A DNA stretch of 64,000 nt from JAJDFU01 sp964641965 (GTDB lineage Bacteria; Bacteroidota; Bacteroidia; Chitinophagales; Saprospiraceae): NCBI GenBank assembly GCA_964641965.1, contig CAZXLD010000001.1, forward strand, positions 158,129 to 222,128. The letters run 5' to 3'. How positions within the stretch are numbered: the first letter of the stretch is position 1; every line of letters begins with the position of its first letter. Made by a program: the position numbers and the translations under genes. The notes under the pieces are model-generated. The model had not been told where the DNA came from, made no database searches, and saw only the letters and a program-made list of their open reading frames with translations. This document shows, piece by piece, positions 1 through 8,341 of this stretch.

Positions 1-412
1 TATTGATAGTTTCAATGTCATTGATAGTCCGAGTCGTACTGGTTCCAATTGGTGTTTTGTCAAAATAGCCTAATCGCAAGCCCAGGACGTGTTTGTACAC
101 CCGTACCCGCAAATCGCGAATCACATTCTGGCCTAACCAATTGGATGAAAAAATGAAGACGTATTGAAGCAATGCTTCCAGCAATAACAGCCCTAATAGT
201 ATCAGGGCAATTTTGCCCAAGCCAGGAATGTCATAATTGAAGATATAGTCATCCACCATGACCTGGATTAGGTAGGGGCGAAGGGTGGCCAGTGGAGCGA
301 GCACCACTGCTAAAACGCCTGCCAGGATGAAGGCCATACGGTAAGGAAATGCCAGGCGAAGCACTCGTCTCAAGAGGAAAAAATCGATCTTATTCTTGTT
401 CATCGAGGCCAT
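1..412 (-). CDS. ABC exporter, N-terminal transmembrane part (partial)
   Basis: About 137 codons of the 5' end of a gene that leaves the window at its left edge. The translation opens MASMNKNKIDFFLLRRVL and shows hydrophobic helices (LAGVLAVVLAPLATLRPYL; ALILLGLLLLEALLQYVF) followed by the coupling-helix type stretch RDLRVRVYKHVLGLRLGYFD. That order is typical of the membrane domain of MsbA/LmrA-type ABC exporters (type IV fold), which normally carry a C-terminal nucleotide-binding domain; that part lies outside the window. The start was set at 412 because an in-frame stop lies just upstream (428-430); a second ATG at 403 is possible. The substrate cannot be inferred. Confidence 0.8.
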   Translation of the reverse strand, partial: MASMNKNKIDFFLLRRVLRLAFPYRMAFILAGVLAVVLAPLATLRPYLIQVMVDDYIFNYDIPGLGKIALILLGLLLLEALLQYVFIFSSNWLGQNVIRDLRVRVYKHVLGLRLGYFDKTPIGTSTTRTINDIETIN

Positions 413-599
413 GGCCTTATCGGAATTTCAATAGTGAACTCAAGATAATCAAAACCCGCTCGGAGCAAGTAAAGTTGCATTTCAGACGAATACTTGATAC
501 TGGAAGACCTGAGCTTTCTTAGGTTAACCAATCTCAAAGATGTATAATATCCCTAATGCTGAAATTGAATCTTAGCGATCCTCTCTATAATACGGCACT

Positions 600-1301
600 T
601 TAGATCATGCCCTCATCCGCAAAGCTTAAATAGGAGTCATCGGTAAGGATCAGGTGATCTAACACTTCAATATCCAAGGCTTTCCCTGCCTGTTTTAGCT
701 TTTTTGTCAGGTTTAGGTCGGCCTGACTCGCCTGTAATTGGCCGGAAGGATGATTATGAGCCAGGATGATAGCACATGCCAAGGCGTCGAGGGCTTTTCG
801 AAAGACCAGCTTTGCATCTACTACGGTGCCGGTTACGCCGCCAATACTGATTCGTTCTTTCCGAATAATGCGGTTGGCCCGGTTCAGCAAAAGGATCCAG
901 AATTCCTCGTGCGGGAGATCAGTGAGATGTGTTGCCAGATTTAGATACGCATCTTTGCTCGATCTGATTTGGGGCAGTAATTTAGGTTCGGTGAGTTGCC
1001 TCCGCTTACCCAGTTCTAAAGCGGCTGTGATCGTAAGCGCTTTGGCCTCTCCAACCCCTTTAAATTGGGTAAGATCATTGATGCTGCTCTTTCCTAGGAT
1101 TCCCAAATCCTGGTTAAAGTTGGCTAAAATGCGTTTTGCCAGGCCAACAGCCGTCTCATCTGTACTTCCAGATCGAAGCAGTATGGCCAATAGTTCGGCA
1201 TCGGTTAAATTGCTTCGGCCTCTGGTCAATAGTTTTTCGCGGGGTCGATCTTCTTCTGCCCATGATTTAATCGTAAAAGAAGGGATGTATTTGGGATCCA
1301 T
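600..1301 (-). CDS. radC: RadC family JAB/MPN-domain protein
   Basis: A 233-residue protein of normal RadC length. The N-terminal part (about residues 1-105) has helix-hairpin-helix character with the segment LTQFKGVGEAKALTI. The C-terminal part is the JAB1/MPN domain with the JAMM-type signature AHNHPSGQ followed by an Asp in SQADLNLT, the usual zinc-site residues. The family was named for a presumed DNA-repair role, but its biochemical function is unsettled; involvement in recombination or natural transformation has been discussed. It is transcribed divergently from rnpA, with about 90 bp between the two starts. Confidence 0.93.
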   Translation of the reverse strand: MDPKYIPSFTIKSWAEEDRPREKLLTRGRSNLTDAELLAILLRSGSTDETAVGLAKRILANFNQDLGILGKSSINDLTQFKGVGEAKALTITAALELGKRRQLTEPKLLPQIRSSKDAYLNLATHLTDLPHEEFWILLLNRANRIIRKERISIGGVTGTVVDAKLVFRKALDALACAIILAHNHPSGQLQASQADLNLTKKLKQAGKALDIEVLDHLILTDDSYLSFADEGMI

Positions 1302-1394
1302 GTTGGGGTTTGTTTTGATCGTTTCTTCTCCTTAAGGAAGAGTACTATCTTGACCAAATTCCATAGATGGAATATCCAATTATTGGTTACTTGT

Positions 1395-1781
1395 ATGCAA
1401 CGCTTCCGTTTTACTCAGCAGGAACGGTTAAAAAACCGAAAAAGAATTGACCTTCTATTTAATAAGGGTAAGTCGGCATTTAAGTTTCCGATTAAAGCCG
1501 TGTGGAATGAGGATGGACATGCCATTGAAAAAGGGCTAAAGGCTGGCTTCTCGGTGCCTAAACGAAAAATAAAAAAAGCAGTATTGCGCAATCGGATTAA
1601 ACGGCAGTTACGAGAGGTTTGGCGGGTCAGAAAACATCGCTTGCTGGCTGAGATGAGGTCCGATAACCAATTGGTCGAGGTGTTATTTATTTTTGTAGCC
1701 GACGAGGAAGTTTCCATGGCTCGACTCGAATATTCCATGGATCACCTTCTGCGAGAATTAGTCCATGGCATTTCGAAATAA
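1395..1781 (+). CDS. rnpA: Ribonuclease P protein component
   Basis: A 128-residue protein from the ATG at 1395 (MQRFRFTQQERLKNR). An upstream in-frame ATG at 1350 adds 15 residues without family resemblance, so the shorter form is preferred. The hallmark RNR box is present as LRNRIKRQLREVWR, together with GFSVPKRKIKKAV upstream of it. RnpA is the basic protein cofactor of RNase P, which removes 5' leaders from pre-tRNA. In many bacteria rnpA sits next to rpmH; here it is flanked by radC and a hypothetical gene instead. Confidence 0.93.
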   Translation: MQRFRFTQQERLKNRKRIDLLFNKGKSAFKFPIKAVWNEDGHAIEKGLKAGFSVPKRKIKKAVLRNRIKRQLREVWRVRKHRLLAEMRSDNQLVEVLFIFVADEEVSMARLEYSMDHLLRELVHGISK

Positions 1782-1830
1782 TGATGGGATTTTACAACCC
1801 AGGCAACTGTTTCCGTTCTCTCTAAAATAA

Positions 1831-2355
1831 ATGATCAATATGCATCTCCATGCCCGAGTCGCCTTCTTGTTTCCTGCCTTGCTGTTGCTTCTTCTTCCTT
1901 CGTTCTTGGTTGCCCAAAAAGTTCTATTGATCGAGAAATACGGAAAGGCTAAGACTAAAAAGATCTATGTAGGAGATGAGATAAGTTACCGCTTAAAGGG
2001 TGAAAATGGCTTTAGACTCGGCTACATAGAAGATTTGCGAACCGATACCAACCTGATTGTACTGGGGCGAGGGTATTTGTCGCTTGAACAAATTGATGCC
2101 TTTCAATATGACTTAAGGGCTCCTCGGATTATAGGCACCACTTTTATGGTGTTTGGTCTTAGTTGGTCCTTCTTTGCAGGGGTGGCTGATCTGGCCAATT
2201 TGGGGTATACCTATTCCGCGAGCGATGCGATTGTCTCTGGAACCTCCTTGGCCTTGGGGTTCACCATTTCCAGGTTTAAGAAGAAAACCATTCGGTTTGG
2301 AAAGCGGAGGCGATTGCGAATAGTAGATCTAACACCGTTCTCCAATACGCCTTAA
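1831..2355 (+). CDS. Hypothetical exported protein
   Basis: A 174-residue protein I do not assign to a named family. It starts with a clear signal peptide (MINMHLHARVAFLFPALLLLLLPSFLVAQ, residues 1-29), followed by a beta-rich region (KVLLIEKYGKAKTKKIYVGDEISYRL) that resembles small SH3-like or PH-like envelope domains. A later hydrophobic segment (residues about 95-140) may be a membrane pair. The C-terminus is strongly basic (FKKKTIRFGKRRRLRIV). It follows rnpA on the same strand after 49 bp but need not share its function. Confidence 0.6.
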   Translation: MINMHLHARVAFLFPALLLLLLPSFLVAQKVLLIEKYGKAKTKKIYVGDEISYRLKGENGFRLGYIEDLRTDTNLIVLGRGYLSLEQIDAFQYDLRAPRIIGTTFMVFGLSWSFFAGVADLANLGYTYSASDAIVSGTSLALGFTISRFKKKTIRFGKRRRLRIVDLTPFSNTP

Positions 2356-2485
2356 TATCTTAGAAATAGGAATATTCAGCTTATTCCTGGCGAATTGTCT
2401 TGTCCTTTTCTTTTGCATTCGAACATGCGAGCGGATAAAAAATTATCTTTATTTGTCTATCACAAGCCTCTAGAATGCAACCGAT

Positions 2486-3511
2486 ATGAAAAGAATTTCT
2501 ACCCTTGGTTTAATCGGCCTGTTTATTCTACTTTTTTCCAGTCTATTACAAGCCGAAGACCCTAAGTACATTTTTCCTACGAATTGCCATCAGGTGCAGT
2601 TCGACGGGATTCGTAAACTTATCCTAGTTGAAGCTTCTGTAAACGATAAATCGGGTTGGTTTGTACTGGATACGGGGATGAAAGACCTTTTTTTGAACAC
2701 CTTACACTTTTCAGTGCTTCCAGCCAAGGAAGTCCCGGACTCCATTTCTTTGATTGATGTGAAAGGCAATATTAAACTTACCCGTGTAGTGGATGTACAA
2801 TCTTTTCAATGGGGCGAGATTCAACGAAAAGAGTTTCTCACATTGGGTGCAGATTTGTCTACGATGGAAAAGGTGCTTAAAAGGGAAATTCTCGGCCTTA
2901 TTGGGATGGAGGTGGTACGGCATTTAGAACTAATTGTCGATTATCAGAATGAAATACTCACCATTCGGCAACCGATGCTCGAAGGTGGTTGTGGCGGATG
3001 TGCTCAGCAACCTGATTTTACCTTGTTTTTTGCTTATCAAAACCATCTTCCGGCGATCAAGGCTACAGTTGGGAATCAGAACGAGATGTGGTTGGGGCTG
3101 GATACAGGTTCTTCACTGAGTTTGATAGACGAACAGCAAAGGCGTAAGTTGAGGAAGAAGACCCATTCAGTGACTAAAATTCGGTATGGCAGCCCAAATG
3201 GTATCTATGAAATTCCACTGGCTAATGTGACAGAAATTGATTTGGGAAAGGGATTGGAATTCTCCTACTGGCGTTTTGGTTTTAACAGTCTGGAGCATTT
3301 TCACCGGTGCGGGATGTATATTGATGGATTGCTGGGTGGGGATCTTTTCAGGCTTGGAAAGGTGTCCATCAATTTTGCGGATCAACGTGTCCAGATCTGG
3401 CTCGAAGAAACCAGCCTGTTGCAGCGCTATCCGGCTTTATTAAGCATGGCTGCAGCAAATAAAAAACTGGAAGCTGAAGTAAATTCGGAATTAACCTGTC
3501 TTTCCAATTAA
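2486..3511 (+). CDS. Secreted two-lobed aspartic protease-like protein
   Basis: A 341-residue protein with a signal peptide (MKRISTLGLIGLFILLFSSLLQAE). It contains two active-site type motifs: FVLDTGMKD (D62-T63-G64) and LGLDTGSSLSLID (D206-T207-G208). Each is followed later by a hydrophobic-Gly element (LGLIGMEVV; DGLLGGDLF), as in retropepsin or pepsin lobes. A Gly/Cys-rich link (GGCGGCAQQ, about residues 167-175) joins the two halves. The family is usually annotated as clan AA aspartic protease. The first motif has Met after DTG where Ser or Thr is usual, so activity of lobe 1 is uncertain. Its stop codon overlaps that of the convergent aroQ by 4 bp. Confidence 0.75.
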   Translation: MKRISTLGLIGLFILLFSSLLQAEDPKYIFPTNCHQVQFDGIRKLILVEASVNDKSGWFVLDTGMKDLFLNTLHFSVLPAKEVPDSISLIDVKGNIKLTRVVDVQSFQWGEIQRKEFLTLGADLSTMEKVLKREILGLIGMEVVRHLELIVDYQNEILTIRQPMLEGGCGGCAQQPDFTLFFAYQNHLPAIKATVGNQNEMWLGLDTGSSLSLIDEQQRRKLRKKTHSVTKIRYGSPNGIYEIPLANVTEIDLGKGLEFSYWRFGFNSLEHFHRCGMYIDGLLGGDLFRLGKVSINFADQRVQIWLEETSLLQRYPALLSMAAANKKLEAEVNSELTCLSN

Positions 3512-3921
3512 AGAAAGGACCGGAGGGCAAGCTCATACCCCTTAAGTCCGAATCCAACAATAATTCCTTTTGTATAGGGAGCCAGGTAAGAGTGCTGGCG
3601 AAAGGACTCCCGATTATAAACATTGGAGATATGCACTTCTACCACCGGGGAATGGATGGATGCGATAGCGTCTCCAAGTCCTGGAGAAGAATGGGTGTAG
3701 GCGCCGGCATTGAGGATGATACCGTCGGCCGTGAAGCCGATTGCCTGCAATTTGTCGATTAAGGAGCCTTCGTGATTGGATTGGTAATACTTCAACTCTA
3801 TGTCAGGAAAGCGCTCCTTCAGTTCCTGAAAATAGGATTCAAAGGTCTGAGAGCCGTAAATTTCAGGTTCTCTTTTTCCCAGTAAATTGAGATTGGGGCC
3901 GTTGATGATATAGATTTCCAA
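3508..3921 (-). CDS. aroQ: Type II 3-dehydroquinate dehydratase
   Basis: A 137-residue protein, the usual size for the type II enzyme. It catalyses dehydration of 3-dehydroquinate to 3-dehydroshikimate, the third step of the shikimate pathway, in the cytoplasm. Visible signatures are the N-terminal INGPNLNLLGKREPEIYG (flexible lid with the catalytic Tyr and Arg), SNHEGSLIDKL (substrate-binding region), and VEVHISNVYNRESFR with the catalytic His. The C-terminus contains IVGFGLKGYELALR, the usual end. It lies 27 bp downstream of recQ on the same strand and may be read from the same transcript. Confidence 0.95.
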   Translation of the reverse strand: MEIYIINGPNLNLLGKREPEIYGSQTFESYFQELKERFPDIELKYYQSNHEGSLIDKLQAIGFTADGIILNAGAYTHSSPGLGDAIASIHSPVVEVHISNVYNRESFRQHSYLAPYTKGIIVGFGLKGYELALRSFL

Positions 3922-3948
3922 AAATACTTGGGATTCAGAATGAAAATA

Positions 3949-6144
3949 TCAATTAGCCATTTCAGAAAGAAACTTAATCCGTATAAGCTGAATCTCTTCC
4001 AGGGTGATGTCATCTTCTTTTAGTTCATGAAAGGCGGTATCGATTGAATCGGTATCTGCATCCATGAAGTATTCGTAAATATCTTCCTTCGAATATTCGT
4101 CGACCACATCATCCAGGTAGTAGTCTATATTGAGTTTGGTGCCGGAATTTACAATCGCATCCAATTCAGCGAAGAGCTCCTCCATACTGATCTGATTGGA
4201 GGAGGCTAGATCTTCAAAAGGGATCTTGCGATCAATCCCCTGGATAATATTGACTTTGATCTTGGATTTATTCGCCACCTGCTTAATCACAAAGTCAGCT
4301 GGTCGATCAATATCATTTTCATCTACATGCTGCCGAATCACTTCCAAAAAAGGCTTTCCATATCGAATCGCTTTTCCTTTACTCACGCCGCCTACTTGTG
4401 CCAAATCGTCCATGGAAAGCGGATACATAGTAGCCATTTCCTCCATGGATGGATCTTGGAAAATGACAAATGGAGGTACACCCAGGCGCTTGGACTCCTT
4501 TTTTCTCAGTTCTTTGAGCAGCTTGAAGAGCTGTTGATCCAATGCAGAGGTTCCTCCATTATTGGACGGAGTAGCCGTATACTTTTCGAAATTGTGATTA
4601 AGTGGTACCTGGATAGCATGCGGCTTTTCCATAAAAGCTTTTCCAGCTCCTGTTATTTTTAAGAGGCCATAGCTTTCCACATCCTTAATCAGCAAATCAT
4701 TCAAAATAGCTTGCCTGTAGATAGTACTCCAGAAATTATCATCCTTTTCTTTCCCTTTGCCAAACAGGTCCTTGTCTGTGAAACCATAATCTTTCATCTC
4801 TTTGGTTTCCTTCCCGCGTACAAAGTCGATCAGGGGCTTAATGGGAAAGTTTTCTTTCAGGGACTCTACGGATTGTAGCGCAATGTTCATTTCTTGGCCC
4901 ACTTCGATCTTTTGCTTGGGAAATTTGCAGTTATCACATTTCCCGTCGCATTGGCTGGTGTCGTATTCTTCTCCAAAGTAATGCAACAAGAATTGCCTAC
5001 GGCAGCTGGTCGTTTCTGCATAGGCCATTACTTCTTGCAGGAGTTGATTTCCCATCTCTCGTTCGGCAACCGGTTTATCCCGGAGAAACTTCTCCAGCTT
5101 TAACAAATCCCGATAAGCATAAAAGGCGATGCAATTCCCCTTCAATCCATCCCGGCCGGCTCTACCTGTTTCCTGATAATAGTTTTCAATGCTTTTCGGC
5201 ATGTCATAGTGGATCACGAAACGCACATCGGGTTTGTCGATCCCCATACCAAAAGCAATTGTAGCGACAATGACATCTACCCTTTCCATCAGAAAATCAT
5301 CCTGAGTCTGCGAGCGTGTTTTGGCATCTAAGCCAGCGTGATAAGGTGCAGCATTGATGTCGTTTACCACCAATGTTCGAGCAATATCTTCTGCCGCCTT
5401 ACGGCTTTGAACATATATGATCCCGGATTCTTCGGACATGCCCTTGATCAATTGAATGATTTGCTTACGGGTATCTTCTTCCTTTCCCTTAGGCCGCACT
5501 TCGTAGTAAAGGTTATCCCGGTTAAAGGAGGATATGAAAATATTCACATCATCCATGTTTAAACTCTTTACAATATCGGATTGCACCTTCGGGGTCGCAG
5601 TAGCTGTGAGCGCAATGATAGGGATGCGTTTACCGATAGAATTAAGCATGTCCCGAATACGTCGATATTCAGGCCTGAAATCATGCCCCCATTCGGAGAT
5701 GCAGTGGGCTTCATCTACAGCGACAAACGAAATATCTACCGTCTTAAAAAACTCGATGTTTTCCCCTTTGGTCAAGGTCTCCGGAGCGATGAAAAGCAGT
5801 TTGGTCTTTTCATCCATAATATCTTGTTTGACCTGTCGCATTTGTGCTTTGGTCAAAGAGGAGTTCAGGAAATGAGCTACCTCATCTTGTTGACCATACC
5901 CACGAATAGAATCTACCTGATTTTTCATCAAGGCTATCAGGGGAGAAATAATAATTGCCGTTCCAGGCATCATCAGGGCAGGTAACTGATAACACAAGGA
6001 CTTGCCACCGCCAGTAGGCATGATCACAAAGGTGTCCTTTCCATCCAGAACGCTTTCAATAATTGCTTCTTGGTTACCTTTAAAACCGTCAAATCCAAAG
6101 AATTGCTCCAGTGCTTGGTGCAAAGTTCCCATTGCTGTTGACAT
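3949..6144 (-). CDS. recQ: ATP-dependent DNA helicase RecQ
   Basis: A 731-residue superfamily 2 helicase that unwinds recombination and replication intermediates 3' to 5'. Motif I is MPTGGGKSLCYQ (about residues 43-52), motif II is VDEAHCISEWGHDFRP (DEAH at 144-147, followed by the RecQ aromatic-rich loop), and motif VI is YYQETGRAGRDG. A zinc-binding subdomain follows with CRRQFLLHYFGE and CDGKCDNC, then a winged-helix region and an HRDC domain (about residues 535-610, DQQLFKLLKELRKKESKRL). About 110 further acidic residues at the C-terminus resemble the extra helical tail found in Bacteroidota RecQ proteins. Confidence 0.96.
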   Translation of the reverse strand: MSTAMGTLHQALEQFFGFDGFKGNQEAIIESVLDGKDTFVIMPTGGGKSLCYQLPALMMPGTAIIISPLIALMKNQVDSIRGYGQQDEVAHFLNSSLTKAQMRQVKQDIMDEKTKLLFIAPETLTKGENIEFFKTVDISFVAVDEAHCISEWGHDFRPEYRRIRDMLNSIGKRIPIIALTATATPKVQSDIVKSLNMDDVNIFISSFNRDNLYYEVRPKGKEEDTRKQIIQLIKGMSEESGIIYVQSRKAAEDIARTLVVNDINAAPYHAGLDAKTRSQTQDDFLMERVDVIVATIAFGMGIDKPDVRFVIHYDMPKSIENYYQETGRAGRDGLKGNCIAFYAYRDLLKLEKFLRDKPVAEREMGNQLLQEVMAYAETTSCRRQFLLHYFGEEYDTSQCDGKCDNCKFPKQKIEVGQEMNIALQSVESLKENFPIKPLIDFVRGKETKEMKDYGFTDKDLFGKGKEKDDNFWSTIYRQAILNDLLIKDVESYGLLKITGAGKAFMEKPHAIQVPLNHNFEKYTATPSNNGGTSALDQQLFKLLKELRKKESKRLGVPPFVIFQDPSMEEMATMYPLSMDDLAQVGGVSKGKAIRYGKPFLEVIRQHVDENDIDRPADFVIKQVANKSKIKVNIIQGIDRKIPFEDLASSNQISMEELFAELDAIVNSGTKLNIDYYLDDVVDEYSKEDIYEYFMDADTDSIDTAFHELKEDDITLEEIQLIRIKFLSEMAN

Positions 6145-6272
6145 AATGAAACGCGCGCTGTCCTGAGTATTTGGGTTATTTTAGCCCAGCAGGCCAGCTT
6201 TTTTACAATTTACAAAAAAAGTTTAGCTATGCTTAAATCATTTGCTGTCAGGGAATTATAATGATATAGGTG

Positions 6273-7283
6273 ATGGGATTTGGTGAAAGGCCGTCAAAAA
6301 TAACAAATTCCGAAGATAATTTGGAGGAACTGGTCCGTAAAACAGCTATCAAGACCTTGTCCATTGAATGTGAGACACTTGAGGCTCTTAAAGACTCGAT
6401 TAACGGAGATTTCGTAAAAACAGTCGAACTGCTTTTCCAGTGTAGGGGTAGGTTGGTGGTTACCGGAATAGGGAAAAGCGCATTGGTAGGACAAAAAATC
6501 GTAGCTACTCTGAACTCTACCGGCACTCCTTCTTTATTTATGCATGCAGCAGACGCCATCCATGGTGATCTGGGGATGATTCAATCGGAAGATGTTGTCC
6601 TTTGCCTGTCAAAAAGTGGAGAGACCTCCGAAGTCAAGGCGTTGGTTCCCTTATTGCGCCAAATGGGCAATACCATCATTGCTGTAGTGGGAAATCCGGA
6701 TTCATTTCTTGCTCAACAAGCCAACCGAATTTTACTAACACCTGTCGTCAAAGAGGCAGATCCCAACAATCTTGCTCCAACAGCAAGTACTACTGCCCAA
6801 ATGGCCTTAGGCGATGCCTTGGCAACATCCTTGTTAGCGCTGCGAGGGTTTAGCCCCTCGGATTTTGCTGTATTTCATCCAGGCGGAGCGTTGGGAAAAC
6901 AACTTTATTTACGAGTTTCAGACCTGGTCGTTCATAATGCCTGCCCCGCAGTCCGAACGGAGGACTCCCTTGAACGGGTGATCCTGGAGATGACCTCCAA
7001 ACGGCTTGGGGCAACTGCTGTACTGGATGAAGAGGACCAACTCGTTGGTATTATTACCGACGGTGATTTGCGGCGAATGCTCAATGAAGGGATCCCGGAG
7101 TCTGGCATTAAAGCAGGAGCAATTATGAGTCGGAACCCTAAAACAATTGAGGCTGAACAGCTAGCTGTCCGAGCACTATCCAAGATGCGTCAATACAGCA
7201 TTACCCAACTAATTGCATTGAAAGAAAAGAAATATGTGGGTATGATCCATCTTCATGATTTGGTGCGGGAGGGTATATTTTAA
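6273..7283 (+). CDS. kdsD: D-arabinose 5-phosphate isomerase (KpsF/GutQ family)
   Basis: A protein of about 336 residues that interconverts ribulose 5-phosphate and arabinose 5-phosphate, the entry to Kdo synthesis for lipopolysaccharide. The SIS domain (about residues 50-190) contains VTGIGKSALVGQKI, the phosphate-binding SKSGETSEV, and the family block FHPGGALGKQL. Two CBS domains follow (about residues 210-335; LGATAVLDEEDQLVGIITDGDLRRML and the final KYVGMIHLHDLV). A GTG at 6270 directly precedes the ATG at 6273, so either may start translation. It is divergent from recQ. Confidence 0.93.
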   Translation: MGFGERPSKITNSEDNLEELVRKTAIKTLSIECETLEALKDSINGDFVKTVELLFQCRGRLVVTGIGKSALVGQKIVATLNSTGTPSLFMHAADAIHGDLGMIQSEDVVLCLSKSGETSEVKALVPLLRQMGNTIIAVVGNPDSFLAQQANRILLTPVVKEADPNNLAPTASTTAQMALGDALATSLLALRGFSPSDFAVFHPGGALGKQLYLRVSDLVVHNACPAVRTEDSLERVILEMTSKRLGATAVLDEEDQLVGIITDGDLRRMLNEGIPESGIKAGAIMSRNPKTIEAEQLAVRALSKMRQYSITQLIALKEKKYVGMIHLHDLVREGIF

Positions 7284-7294
7284 CGACATCTAGC

Positions 7295-8341
7295 ATGAGG
7301 CAATGGTATCCTATCGGGTTGAGCTGTTTGATAACCCTACTTTTTCAAACCTGCACTCCAAATACTCCTGATCTCACCCCCGGGTTCTATCATTGGAAGC
7401 AGACCTTTGCTCCATCCAAAGATGCCTGGGGTTATCTGGATAGCATTAATGCTGGACGATTGTATATCCGACTATTTGATGTAGCATGGGACCCTGTTCG
7501 AAGTATACCCATTCCACAATCTATTGTTGACGGTAAGGCTGAACCGATCCCAGACTATCTGGACCTGGTAGCGGTGATTTTTCTTACGGAAGATGCGATG
7601 GAACGAATCCGGCGGGAGGATGTACCCCAATTGGCCGATCAGATGAGTGTTTTGATTCGGGAATTGGAGTCTATTTTGGGGGCCCCGGCAGAATATCAAC
7701 TGGACTGTGATTGGACCCCAGGTTCCAGGGATTCCTATTTTCAGTTGATCGACGAAATGAAATCCAGGGTAGGTGCTCCGGTTTCTGTGACCTTGCGTTT
7801 GCATCAATTGCGTTTTCCGGAAAAGACCGGTATACCTCCTGCTGATCGGGTAATATTGATGTATTACAACATGGGCGAAGTGACTGACCCTGCTACAACC
7901 AATTCTATTTTGGATATATCTATTGGGAGGTCGTATCTGGAAAAAAGTAAGATTTATCCTCTTCCAATGGATTTGGCCTTACCCTTATTCCGGTGGGGTG
8001 TCGTTTTTCGCGAAGGCTATTTGATCAGTCTGATAAATGAGTTATCAGCTGCAGATTTAATTGATTCTACCCGATTTGAGGCATTATCGGGAACCCAATT
8101 TAGAGTCAGGAAGGATACCTATTTGCAAGGCTATTATTTGTATGCTGGTGATCAAATTCGGTTGGAAAGGGTACTGCCAGTCGAATTGGCTCGTGCGGCA
8201 GCTCAATGGGCATCTATGGGTTTAATTGAGCCTGACGGGAATTTGGTATTTTACCATCTGGATGAACCCATTCGAAAAATATTTCCTCATGAGGTGCTTC
8301 GCCCTGTGCTCAAGGTCCTTGCCCCTTCTGCTATTGACTAG
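7295..8341 (+). CDS. Hypothetical exported protein, possible lipoprotein
   Basis: A 348-residue protein with no family I recognise. The N-terminus (MRQWYPIGLSCLITLLFQTCTPNT) is a signal sequence with a Cys that could be a lipidation site, though Thr at -1 is not canonical. The remainder looks globular, with many Asp and aromatic residues and the repeated theme of a charged strand plus LxLxxF segments. It starts 11 bp after kdsD on the same strand and its 3' end overlaps the next gene by 53 bp, so the two uncharacterised genes are probably co-translated and may act together. Confidence 0.6.
   Translation: MRQWYPIGLSCLITLLFQTCTPNTPDLTPGFYHWKQTFAPSKDAWGYLDSINAGRLYIRLFDVAWDPVRSIPIPQSIVDGKAEPIPDYLDLVAVIFLTEDAMERIRREDVPQLADQMSVLIRELESILGAPAEYQLDCDWTPGSRDSYFQLIDEMKSRVGAPVSVTLRLHQLRFPEKTGIPPADRVILMYYNMGEVTDPATTNSILDISIGRSYLEKSKIYPLPMDLALPLFRWGVVFREGYLISLINELSAADLIDSTRFEALSGTQFRVRKDTYLQGYYLYAGDQIRLERVLPVELARAAAQWASMGLIEPDGNLVFYHLDEPIRKIFPHEVLRPVLKVLAPSAID

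Noticed and set aside
766..1335. A 189-codon plus-strand frame opposite radC
   Set aside because: RadC has clear motifs on the minus strand; the opposite frame is Arg/Ser-rich and looks like a reverse-strand shadow.
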